Assembly (NCBI GenBank): GCA_903858935.1
Contig: CAIOKO010000164.1
Span: 1 to 47,951 of the forward strand
Direction of reading: 5' to 3'
From: an uncultured Schlesneria sp.
GTDB lineage: Bacteria > Planctomycetota > Planctomycetia > Planctomycetales > Planctomycetaceae
DNA: 47,951 nucleotides
The notes under the pieces are model-generated. The model was not told the origin of the DNA and searched no databases. It saw only the letters and a list, made by a program, of their open reading frames with translations. Both the position numbers and the translations under genes were made by a program. The first letter of the stretch is position 1, and each line of letters starts with the position of its first letter. Below are positions 1 through 8,758 of this stretch, one piece after another.

Positions 1-187
1 AGATTGGCAGTGTCCATCTTGTCACGAGACACTTCGGTTAAAGATAATGTCCGAGGAAAAAGATACCGAGCGTCCCTTTCCACTGATGTCCTCGAACGAA
101 TTATCACAGGATTTAAAGCGGAATAAGACGCAATTGCCCTGTTGGTCAGCCCTGTTCGGGCTATGACGTGCCCAATCGTCCGCTAAC

Positions 188-760
188 TTGAGAATGAATA
201 TGGTTCGTATTTTTCTGCCGTTGGCGTTTCTGAGTACCGCGTCGTTACTGCTTGCCATGGTTTTGGGTTTATCCATTGATGACCCGAAGGTACGAACGGT
301 TGCGGTTCAAGCGGGGGTGCAATACCACTTTCTGGCAGCCTTGGCGGCGCTGGTCTTTGCGACTCTTGTGCATGCAATCGTACTGACCTATTTCATGGGA
401 ACGGGCCGATGGATTGAAGAAACCTCAAATGCCTACCGCCTCGATGCCAGCATTCATAAGAAAAGTCAAAATATCAAATATCGCACAATTCCATTCATGG
501 TCCTGTGCTTTTTCCTGCTGGTGATCACGGGAGCATTTGGTGCTGCTGCCGATCCTGCGTCACCGATGCAGGCCAAGGGTTGGTTTGGATATTCGCCAGG
601 GGCAATTCATTCCATTGTGGCAATCACGACGATCGTGGCCAATTTGTACGTCAACTGGCTTGAGTTTCGTGCACTCGAACGCAACGGCGATCTGATCGAT
701 CAGGTTCTCTCCGATGTCCGCCGTATCCGGCTGGAAAACGGCCTGGCGGTTGAGGGCTGA
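188..760 (+). CDS. Small four-helix membrane protein, function unknown
   Basis: A 190-residue hydrophobic protein of unrecognised family. Four membrane segments are visible: near residues 7-29, 45-70, 100-120 and 138-160. The C-terminal 25 residues are charged and probably cytoplasmic. The longest frame begins with TTG at 188; ATG codons at 194 and 200 are equally possible and barely change the protein. No clear Shine-Dalgarno sequence separates the options. It stands alone, with about 700 bases of non-coding DNA after it. Existence as a gene is likely because hydrophobic helices and a charged tail persist over the whole frame; no function is proposed. Confidence 0.7.
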   Translation: MRMNMVRIFLPLAFLSTASLLLAMVLGLSIDDPKVRTVAVQAGVQYHFLAALAALVFATLVHAIVLTYFMGTGRWIEETSNAYRLDASIHKKSQNIKYRTIPFMVLCFFLLVITGAFGAAADPASPMQAKGWFGYSPGAIHSIVAITTIVANLYVNWLEFRALERNGDLIDQVLSDVRRIRLENGLAVEG

Positions 761-1462
761 AGAAGACGCGTCAGATCACCACGAAAGACACGCCGAACAC
801 GAAGGAATCAGATAGCGAAACGCTTGACGTCTCCTCCGTCGGGGGGGTGTTAATTCGGTGAACCTCGTGACACAGCCTGACACGCGATTGAAAAGGTCGC
901 CGAAATCGGGCTTCGTGCTACGAATGCCTAGGTTCTTCGCGCCCGGCGAAGATTTCGTAGAAAAAAAGAATCCGGGGACTGACGCACCCAGTCGGCACAC
1001 ACGTCTTTTAATGCGCGTCGCACGAAGGGTTTAAAATAGGTGAATCGTTCGCGCGTTGAACGCGGCGAGCCATTGTGAGTTAGCACCCAGCCGGCAAAGC
1101 CGGACTGACGTACCACGGCTCGCCTCGGCTGGTGTATTTCGTCTGTCCTGTGGTTCAGATTCTTCTCGTGAATGTGTTGCAGGCCTGGCCCGCGCCGGGC
1201 TCTTCGTGTCCTTCATGGTGGCCTGATAGTTGCCGCTTTGACGGTTGTTCAGAAAATTGCGGCCGAATCGAGGGAGATTCCTGTAAGCCTGAAGTATCGT
1301 TCAACTTGACAAGCAATCGCTGGTGATTAAGTGCGCCGGTGTTATTGATTGCGCGCCGAGGTTGATCGTGCGCAAGTCGACTTGAGTGTTCATGACAAGC
1401 ACCGCTGCTCCGAGGCCGCTGAAGCGGAGGCAGGTCAAGAAGAAGTCCAACGACAATTTGTT
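761..1462. other. Gene-free stretch of about 700 bases
   Basis: No convincing reading frame crosses this stretch; the frames present are short, arginine-rich and without recognisable motifs. It holds the imperfect inverted-repeat segment described separately (774-1228). The remainder (1229-1462) shows nothing I can name and runs into the 3' end of the minus-strand fragment that follows. Confidence 0.5.
774..1228. repeat. Non-coding segment bounded by imperfect CACGAA-type inverted repeats
   Basis: The left arm (774-805) contains ATCACCACGAAAGACACG and an ACACGAAGGA motif. The right arm (about 1199-1226), read on the minus strand, contains ATCAGGCCACCATGAAGG followed by GACACGAAG. The arms share the core CCA(C/T)GAA(A/G)GACACG in opposite orientation. 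A short perfect hairpin, CCGGC-AAA-GCCGG, lies at 1091-1103. Short frames crossing this stretch look non-coding. It resembles the CACGAA-rich dispersed intergenic repeats of many bacterial genomes. The arms are imperfect, so boundaries are approximate. Confidence 0.45.
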
Positions 1463-2299
1463 TCACGGCGTTGCTTGTTTGGGTGGCACGGGGATCACCG
1501 TTTCCAGCATTTCGTTCCAATGACGCTCTGCTGCCGCCTTATCGCCCGCTTCGATGGCTAACTGGCCCCATTCGCAAAGTATCGCCATCACGTAAGCGGT
1601 GTCAGGTTGTCGGCGCGCGGCTTCCAGAGCGCGTTCTGCCAGTTTCGTTCCTTGTCCGTGCAATGATTTTAATTTGAGACATTCACGAGCGACCAGCCAG
1701 AGTGCCATTTGTGGTTTCGCTGCCGACCGTTGCGAAATTGAAAAACTTCCCTTGGCTGGTGGCGGATCAAGTGGAACCTTTTCGACCGACTCGAGCAGTC
1801 GATTGATTTTCGCTGGTGACTGATCGATCTGGTTCTCGATCAGCGACATTTGGACTGCCAGAACTTGAACGGCAAGATCGTCAGGTTGGCTTACATGAAC
1901 ATCACCAAGTGCGTCTTTTGCTCTGGCGAACAGATCTGGACTTTTAGCGACTCTTGAGACCAGAGTTCCAAACGCGCTAGATAAGTGAGTCGTTTCTATA
2001 TCACGAGTCTCGACCAACAACAGCAGGTCAATCGGCTCTCTGGGAGCATTAGTTGGTGTCATCGCCGAGGCCGGTTGATCATCAGGCGTGCGATAGGATT
2101 GTCCCGCCAGCAGTTCCAGTAACATTGCTGGCTTCAATTCCTTGAGCGACGTTTGAAAGCTGGTTTCGATCTTTTTCTTCAGTCGATCGACTGATTGGGT
2201 CCCTGCGGAACCGGCGAATACTTTCGCTGCTTTAAAAAAGTCTTCGGACCGCGCGAGCTGTTCGTTGGTGATGCGAATCGCAGCCAGAGGAAAGCCCAT
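1463..2299 (-). pseudogene. Hypothetical protein, probably an internal fragment of a longer planctomycete protein
   Basis: A 278-residue minus-strand frame with alternating helical character. The C-terminal half (residues 190-270) reads like tetratricopeptide-type helices, with a WGQLAIEAGDKAAAERHW-type stretch. There is no signal peptide. The protein starts abruptly in what looks like mid-domain, and ends in a short proline-rich tail (VIPVPPKQATP) where a longer protein would be expected to continue. An AGG-like sequence lies too close to the ATG to be a normal ribosome-binding site. Non-coding DNA lies on both sides, one of them carrying a repeat. I read it as a remnant of a larger gene, but a genuine short protein cannot be excluded. 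Confidence 0.45.
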
Positions 2300-2817
2300 C
2301 TCCGTATGACCGACGTTCTACAACGGAGCTTCGCCAAAACCAAGTCGTATACAGATTATCCTTGACTCAAAAACCGCTTCGCATATTTCGTCTTTTTTCG
2401 AAAAGACACCAGAAAGTGGCAACTTCTGCCGGACGAAGGGTGTGCCTCCGAATTCCTTGATCGCAGGTTGATCTCCGACGCCTCGAAAACCGTGCGGTGT
2501 CGCGCCGTAACATGCCTTTGCGGCAGGGGGTTGCGCCGAGCCCACTTGGTAGGAGGATTTCGAGTGCCAATCTCATTTCGCGTTGCTCCCGATCGAGGCG
2601 TCGAGTAGAAAGCGACCGCCCGCAGGTCGGCGTGCGGAATGAGGCGGAAACTCGTGAACAGAATATGTTCGGCTGGTAAGCGAAGCCTGATTGTTCTCGT
2701 CCCTTCAGAACGGTGAGAATCCGAATGCGAAAACTTATGAACCCAATATTCGGCAGTCGCGATTATCGTGGTTGTGACCGCGCGGTTCAGTTAACTCGCT
2801 CCGGTGAAAAGGCGAGG
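2300..2817. other. Gene-free stretch upstream of the autotransporter
   Basis: Frames here are short and unconvincing. The stretch separates the minus-strand fragment from the plus-strand autotransporter, so it should hold the autotransporter promoter, but I cannot pick out reliable -35/-10 elements. Its last hundred bases could encode an N-terminal extension of the autotransporter if translation began at GTG 2713 or ATG 2725. Confidence 0.4.
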
Positions 2818-5800
2818 ATGTTGCTCCGATCTTCGATCACGTGTTTTTTGCTCGGTCTTTTTTCGACAGCATTCGTCCACGGTCAAACGCTGAACGTGGG
2901 AAGCTCAACCGACCTGAGCAACGCCATTCAGACGATCGACAATAATCCTGGTACCAACTACACGTTGAATGTGATCAACGGGTTTACGATGAGCCAGTCG
3001 GTTTTGGATTTCAAATCCAATTCGACCATCATATTGTCGGGGAACTCGAATACGATTGATGCAGCAAACCTTTACCAGCCGCTGGTCATCGATAGCGGTA
3101 CGGTGACATTACAAAACCTGAATCTTGTGAATACGGGGCAGCCTGTCACCGTTAACAACGGGGGAACGCTGATTGATACGACTGGCAGCCTTCAAGGGCC
3201 TGTTGTCAATAACTACCTGGTGGAATTCAATAATCTCACCGGTGCGACGTACGTCGGTAACATGTCCGGAAACGGAGGTGTTATTGTCAATGGCGCGGGT
3301 CCAGTGACATTTTCCGGTACCAACAGCTATTTGGGCGGAACGTTGGTCTCAAAAGGCAGCACGCTGGTTGGAACGACAAACAGCCTGCAGGGATCATTCA
3401 TCGATCTGGGTACCATTCAATTCAACCAGGCGACGAGCGGTACGTATAACGGGGTTATTCAAGGGAGCGGTGGCCTTCAGGTTAGCGGGGGGGCCACGAT
3501 CACCTTAACGGGTTTGAACACCTACAAGGGGGGGACAGGAGTTGATTCTGGCAGCAAGCTGATTGGAACGACGAATAGTCTGCAAGGGCCGATTAACGTT
3601 GACGGCGCTTTGCAATTCAATCAGACAGCCAGCGGCAGTTACGGCGGAGATTTGACAGGTAAAGGTACGGTCGAGATCAGCGGCAGTGGGGCAGTCGCGT
3701 TCACGGGCCGGAATACTTATTCAGGAGGGACGGTTGTCGATCAAGGCAGCACACTGATCGGCAATTCCACCAGTCTTCAAGGTTTGATCAACAACAGCGG
3801 TGCCGTCCAGTTCAATCAGGTCGCGGCAGGAGCATTTTCCGGTAATATTTCAGGGACTGGCAGCGTTGAAATCAATGGCCCAGCACCGGTCGCTTTTACG
3901 GGACTTAACACTTACACGGGTGGAACAACGGTCGATCATGGCAGCACACTGATCCTCACCGCGACCAGCCTGCGAGGCGGGATCACAGATAATGGTACCG
4001 TGCAGTTTAGTCAAAGTGCGAACGGTATTTACGACTACAGTATTTCGGGTTCTGGCAAGGTGGAAGTACTCAGCAATGCAACAATAACGCTCGGAGCGTT
4101 GCTGAAAAAAAACACCTATCTCGGAGGCACAACGGTCGACATTGGAGGAACCCTGATTGGTAATACCGACAGCCTGCGTGGAGCGATCATTGACAATGGA
4201 GTTGTCAAATTTGACAACAGCCTGAACACCGTGACTGCGATAGCGATATCGTTCCCCCAGCAACCGGTTTCGCCCGTCGACCCGACAATTTACTCCGGCC
4301 CGGTCGGCAACGCTTGGGGCACATCCAGGATTTACGACGGAGTCCTTTCTGGTACAGGAAAGGTCGAAGTTGGTGGCGGTGATATCACGTCATTCACCGG
4401 AAATAACACCTATTCCGGTGGAACGACAATCAACAGTGGAACCGGTTTGACCGGTTCCACTGCCAGCCTGCAGGGTAACATTGTCAACAATGGCTTCCTG
4501 CAATTTAGTAATGGCTTTCTCCCTCTGAACACTTTCTATCCTCCCCATTTGAGCGGGACTCCGATATTTACCCCTGACATTTTGATCGCCAATCCTCAGT
4601 TTTCATGGCCTAGTGCCACATATACAGGCAATATCTCGGGGACAGGTGGTGTTGATATCAGTGGAGGCATCCCAATTGTTTTTTTAGGAACGAACACTTA
4701 TACGGGCGGGACGATCGTTGAAGGACAGGCGGCATTGATCGGTACGACAAGCAGCGTTCAGGGCAATTTCGTCAATAACGGAACTGTTGAATTCGATCAG
4801 GGAATCGCGGGAACCTATGCAGGTAACATGACTGGCAATGGCAGTGTCTCAATCGCTGGAACAGGTCCTGTGACGTTCTCGGGAGTGAATACCTATACGG
4901 GTGGAACAACGATCAACGGCGGCAGCACTTTGATTGGAACGACGAGAAGCCTGCAAGGGACGATTTTTGACAGCGGGACTGTCCAGTTTAATCAGACCAC
5001 CAGCGGCACTTATGCCGGGGTTATCTCGGGAGCAGGTGGTGTCGAGATCGGCGGTGTCGGGCCAGTAACATTCTCTGGAGCCAACACTTACACCGGTGGT
5101 ACTAAGATCGACAATGACAGTACATTCATCATTGCCGGGTCGATTACCAGCAATGTCGACGTCAATAACGGCGGTACGCTGATGGGTACTGGCCTGATTG
5201 CAGGCAACACGTCAGTGAATGCGGGTGGGACGATTGCACCTGGAACCGTGGGAACCCCGCTGAACATCAAAGGCAACTTTGTCCAGGGAGCAGGAAGCAC
5301 CTATGCGGTCGAAGTGAATTCGACTGGCAGTGATAAAATCGCTGTGGACGGGACGGCTCAGATCAGTAATGCAACAAAGCTGAACTTGAACCTCGATCCT
5401 GGAACACTGACCGTTGGTAAGCATTACGAAATCCTGAGTGCAACGAATGGCCTGTCCGGGCAATATGCTCTTGTTCAGCCAACCACAACGACCCAAAACA
5501 TTGTTTTCACCGAACAATACAATTCGAACAATCTTCAGGTGATCGTCAATTCAAACCTGACTCAGTCTGTTCAATCACCAAATCTCATTGCGGTTGCATC
5601 GGTCCTCGACAGGACCAGTGGTACAGCCACCGGCGACTACGCAAATGCGCTGACGCAATTGACCACGCTGGGACCCGGTCAGTTGTCAGGCGCGTTAAAT
5701 CAGCTTTCTGGTGATATCTATCCAAGTCTTGGCACGGTCGAAATCCAGACGACGACGGTCCAGATGCAATTGCTCAGTAACCGCCTCGCCGGATTGGCTT

Positions 5801-6792
5801 GGACACGGGCTTCCTTACCAAGCGTGGCACAACGGATGAATGGGATTCGCCTGGTTTCGAGCCAGGCGAGTAACTCGCCACCCAATGATGGGTCAACTAG
5901 TGGGGCTGGCAGTCCTGCGGTCCAGTCTCCCTTGTTTTCCAGCGAAGGACGTGTTTCACAATCATGGACGACATGGGCACAGGGCTACGGTCTTGGCGGC
6001 AGTTTTGCCAATGATGGAAACGCTGGTGGCCTCAATTATCGACTGGGGGGAACCCTGTTCGGTGTGGAACGATGGTTCGACGAGAATACGATGATCGGAG
6101 TGCTCGGTGGATATGCCGCGACATCGGTCGGCAGTCGCCAGGACAGTTCCAGCGCACAGATCAGTGCCTGTCAAGTCGGTTTGTACGAACTTCATCGCCG
6201 TGACAATCTGTATCTTTCAAACGTCGATGCCTTCGGCAACAACTCGTACAACGTTTCTCGCCCGCTGACTATCGGGAACATTCAACAGACCGCCAGCGCC
6301 AGCAGCAGTGGAATCCAATGGGCTCATTACACCGAAGGAGGGATGAACTTCGATTTTGATGAGCTTCGACTACAACCATTCGCAGGTCTGCAGTACCTGT
6401 ACCTGGATCAGCGAGGATATGACGAGTCCGGCGCCGGCAGCCTCGATCTGATGACGAGCAGTCAAATCATTAATAGTGTGCGAACTGGCTTCGGTGGTCG
6501 ACTTTATCACGAAACCACCTGGGGTGGGATTCTGGTCGTTCCTTCACTTGCAGCCCGCTACCTGCACGAATGGGGAAACGGCACCAATCTGGTCACGTCA
6601 TCGTTTTCAGGGGCCCCCACAGTTCAGTTCGTGACAGCGGGTAACCACACGGGGCGTGATTTAGGTATGTTCACTCTCGGTGCCACGGCATACGTTACTA
6701 ATTCTTTCAGCATTTATGGAATGATTGATACTCAGGTCGCATCAGGCTATTCCGCACTGATCGGATCGGGAGGTTTTCAGTACACGTGGTGA
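2818..6792 (+). CDS. Autotransporter (type V secretion) with PATR-like passenger repeats
   Basis: A secreted and outer-membrane protein of 1324 residues. I chose ATG 2818 because it is preceded by AAGGCGAGG and opens straight into a signal peptide (positive start, hydrophobic core FLLGLFSTAF, cleavage near VHGQ). The frame extends upstream to GTG 2713, giving 1359 residues. The passenger has nine copies of an approximately 70-90-residue unit with the core FSGxNTYTGGTTVxxGSTLIGTTxSLQG, the autotransporter-associated beta-strand repeat pattern of a right-handed beta-helix. The last 290 or so residues are an autotransporter barrel with alternating aromatic strands, ending in the terminal aromatic signature FQYTW. 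Non-repetitive insertions occur in units five and six. The passenger's ligand is unknown. Confidence 0.9.
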   Translation: MLLRSSITCFLLGLFSTAFVHGQTLNVGSSTDLSNAIQTIDNNPGTNYTLNVINGFTMSQSVLDFKSNSTIILSGNSNTIDAANLYQPLVIDSGTVTLQNLNLVNTGQPVTVNNGGTLIDTTGSLQGPVVNNYLVEFNNLTGATYVGNMSGNGGVIVNGAGPVTFSGTNSYLGGTLVSKGSTLVGTTNSLQGSFIDLGTIQFNQATSGTYNGVIQGSGGLQVSGGATITLTGLNTYKGGTGVDSGSKLIGTTNSLQGPINVDGALQFNQTASGSYGGDLTGKGTVEISGSGAVAFTGRNTYSGGTVVDQGSTLIGNSTSLQGLINNSGAVQFNQVAAGAFSGNISGTGSVEINGPAPVAFTGLNTYTGGTTVDHGSTLILTATSLRGGITDNGTVQFSQSANGIYDYSISGSGKVEVLSNATITLGALLKKNTYLGGTTVDIGGTLIGNTDSLRGAIIDNGVVKFDNSLNTVTAIAISFPQQPVSPVDPTIYSGPVGNAWGTSRIYDGVLSGTGKVEVGGGDITSFTGNNTYSGGTTINSGTGLTGSTASLQGNIVNNGFLQFSNGFLPLNTFYPPHLSGTPIFTPDILIANPQFSWPSATYTGNISGTGGVDISGGIPIVFLGTNTYTGGTIVEGQAALIGTTSSVQGNFVNNGTVEFDQGIAGTYAGNMTGNGSVSIAGTGPVTFSGVNTYTGGTTINGGSTLIGTTRSLQGTIFDSGTVQFNQTTSGTYAGVISGAGGVEIGGVGPVTFSGANTYTGGTKIDNDSTFIIAGSITSNVDVNNGGTLMGTGLIAGNTSVNAGGTIAPGTVGTPLNIKGNFVQGAGSTYAVEVNSTGSDKIAVDGTAQISNATKLNLNLDPGTLTVGKHYEILSATNGLSGQYALVQPTTTTQNIVFTEQYNSNNLQVIVNSNLTQSVQSPNLIAVASVLDRTSGTATGDYANALTQLTTLGPGQLSGALNQLSGDIYPSLGTVEIQTTTVQMQLLSNRLAGLAWTRASLPSVAQRMNGIRLVSSQASNSPPNDGSTSGAGSPAVQSPLFSSEGRVSQSWTTWAQGYGLGGSFANDGNAGGLNYRLGGTLFGVERWFDENTMIGVLGGYAATSVGSRQDSSSAQISACQVGLYELHRRDNLYLSNVDAFGNNSYNVSRPLTIGNIQQTASASSSGIQWAHYTEGGMNFDFDELRLQPFAGLQYLYLDQRGYDESGAGSLDLMTSSQIINSVRTGFGGRLYHETTWGGILVVPSLAARYLHEWGNGTNLVTSSFSGAPTVQFVTAGNHTGRDLGMFTLGATAYVTNSFSIYGMIDTQVASGYSALIGSGGFQYTW

Positions 6793-7182
6793 TTTCGAAG
6801 CAGTCTTTCTGATCAAGGAGGCCTGCCTTGTCGTCTTTAACAGGCCACTGTGACTCCGGTGAAACAGGTCGTAGAATTTGGCGTTTGATGCCGTCATTTG
6901 AGGCGTGAAGAAATGGTGGGTTTAGCGTGAATATTGTGTTAATAAATTTACGCAGCCGTCGCTGATTAAATAAGAAGTAATCTGCGAATAAGAGGCTTTT
7001 CTGTTGTCGTTCACGACGGTCAAACCGCATTGTTTTCAGCCATTTTGCAGACGTCGTTGCGATGAGCCTTCAAACGGTGATCGCTTTTCTGAACCGGCTT
7101 GCCGTGATAACATCCCGCATCAGTCTCGCCAATCCCCGTTGCGCAGATTTTTTATTGATACGATAGCGAAAGGACGATCTCG
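6793..7182. other. Gene-free stretch between autotransporter and channel gene
   Basis: Nothing definite was found in these 390 bases. The region is relatively A/T-rich around 6930-7000, where a promoter for the downstream channel gene could lie. No hairpin with a T-run terminates the autotransporter transcript convincingly. Confidence 0.4.
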
Positions 7183-8655
7183 GTGCGCAGGACGAAATCA
7201 TTAGCGTTTCCTGTGGTATTGTTCGTCTGTACGCTTCTCGCGGCCTGTTACAGTGGCCAGATCGCGGAATTTGTCGATGGGGATGGCACTGCGGGTCAAT
7301 TTATCAGCCTTGGGTTACAGTCTGCAGCCTGGATCACGGCCGCAATTGCTGTGATTCAACTGGTACAGGTGTTTGTCTGGGAGCAACTTGTTGCTGAGTA
7401 CCTTGGTGCCCCTGTTCCACGGCTGATCCGGGACATGGTTGCCGGCGTCATCATGATGATTGCCATCGCCGGTGTGCTGACCGGTGTTTTCCGGCAAAAC
7501 ATTTCCGGGATCCTCGCAACGTCCGGGCTGCTCGGTATTGTGCTCGGGTTTTCGTTACAGACGATTATTCTCGATGTGTTCACTGGATTAGCAATCCATT
7601 TCGACAGGCCGTTTTCGACTGGCGACTGGATCCGACTGTATGGCGAAATGGCGGGAACGGATGCCAAAGTCTTAGAAATCAACTGGCGAACGACGCGTCT
7701 GCTGACCGAAACGAACGAACTGGTCATCGTACCGAACAGTATTCTCGGTAAGATGATTTTCACTAACTACAACCAGCCTGATCCTCCGACTCGTCTTCAG
7801 ATTTCCGTTCGTTTAGATTCTGCCGTACCTGTCGAGCGATGCCGTCACGTGCTGCTCGCAGCGGCCAAGGGTACTGAAGGAATACTGGAAGAACCTGCCC
7901 CGGTCGTTCTGTTGGAAGAACTCAACGAAGTGGGCGCGAAATATATCGTACGCTACTGGATCAAACCGTGGAATCCCCTCTCGCCAACCACGGCATCAAG
8001 TCTGGTCCTTGCGAATGTGATGCAGAACCTGCAGTTCGCGGGGATTGGTCAAGCTATTCCCAAGTTAATCAATTTCGATTCCCGGACGGCACCGAGCTAC
8101 GTCGACATCGGGCAGCAATTCAATCGAGTCGGCATCTTGCGAAAGATCTCGCTCTTCCGGTCGTTGAATGACGAAGAATTTGACATGCTGGCGGAATCGG
8201 CGTCGAGTCAATCATTTGCCCAAGGAGACACACTGATTCGCCAGGGTGATGCAGGCGATTCGATGTATGTCCTCGTCGAAGGATTGTTGGATGTCTACCG
8301 AACCGGGGAAGGGAACTCTGAAGCTCGAGTTGCACGGATTCAAACCGGGCGTTTTTTTGGCGAAATGTCGTTGCTGACCGGGGAACCACGTTCGGCCACG
8401 ATTCGAGCGGCTTTGAATTCCATTGTTTTGACCATCGAAAAGTCGGCTTTGGTGAGATTGCTCGAACATCGTCCTGGTCTGGTTGATGACCTCAGTCGAT
8501 CCCTCGCAGAACGACGGCTGGCCGATAAAGCTCGAGAACTGAGTTCGTCAAACTCACTCCAGGAGCAATCGGATTCCCTGACCGATCAATTTAAGAAAAA
8601 AATCCTCGGCTTCTTCCGGGGGGTCTTCGATGGGGGCGGCAAGTTGACGGCGTAA
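7183..8655 (+). CDS. MscS-family channel with C-terminal cyclic-nucleotide-binding domain
   Basis: A 490-residue inner-membrane protein starting at GTG 7183. N-terminal hydrophobic helices (about residues 6-24, 38-65, 83-105) lead into the MscS pore and beta domain, with GLLGIVLGFSLQ in the pore helix and the diagnostic VPNSILGKMIFTNYNQP loop near residue 185. From about residue 320 a cyclic-nucleotide-binding fold follows (LFRSL, QGDTLIRQGDAGDSMYVLVEG). Its phosphate-binding cassette, FFGEMSLLTGEPRSATI near residues 391-407, keeps the Gly-Glu pair and the phosphate-contacting Arg. This is the architecture of the bCNG group of MscS-like channels. The convergent neighbour encodes a nucleotidyl cyclase and the next gene a probable cyclic-nucleotide phosphodiesterase, so gating by a locally made cyclic nucleotide is a reasonable inference. 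Confidence 0.9.
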   Translation: MRRTKSLAFPVVLFVCTLLAACYSGQIAEFVDGDGTAGQFISLGLQSAAWITAAIAVIQLVQVFVWEQLVAEYLGAPVPRLIRDMVAGVIMMIAIAGVLTGVFRQNISGILATSGLLGIVLGFSLQTIILDVFTGLAIHFDRPFSTGDWIRLYGEMAGTDAKVLEINWRTTRLLTETNELVIVPNSILGKMIFTNYNQPDPPTRLQISVRLDSAVPVERCRHVLLAAAKGTEGILEEPAPVVLLEELNEVGAKYIVRYWIKPWNPLSPTTASSLVLANVMQNLQFAGIGQAIPKLINFDSRTAPSYVDIGQQFNRVGILRKISLFRSLNDEEFDMLAESASSQSFAQGDTLIRQGDAGDSMYVLVEGLLDVYRTGEGNSEARVARIQTGRFFGEMSLLTGEPRSATIRAALNSIVLTIEKSALVRLLEHRPGLVDDLSRSLAERRLADKARELSSSNSLQEQSDSLTDQFKKKILGFFRGVFDGGGKLTA

Positions 8656-8758
8656 TCAGTTCGCCGGCCGGTCTGACCGAAGAGCGAGATTCTTGCGTCG
8701 CCGCACGATTCACTGCAATTTCTGTCGTGGTTGTTATCGCATCGAAAACGCATTGAAA

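Noticed and set aside
776-1520. Several short minus-strand and plus-strand frames
   Set aside because: Arginine- and serine-rich translations without start signals or motifs, lying in repeat-bearing non-coding DNA.
2713-2817. N-terminal 35-residue extension of the autotransporter
   Set aside because: It would place the signal peptide internally, and a good ribosome-binding site precedes ATG 2818.
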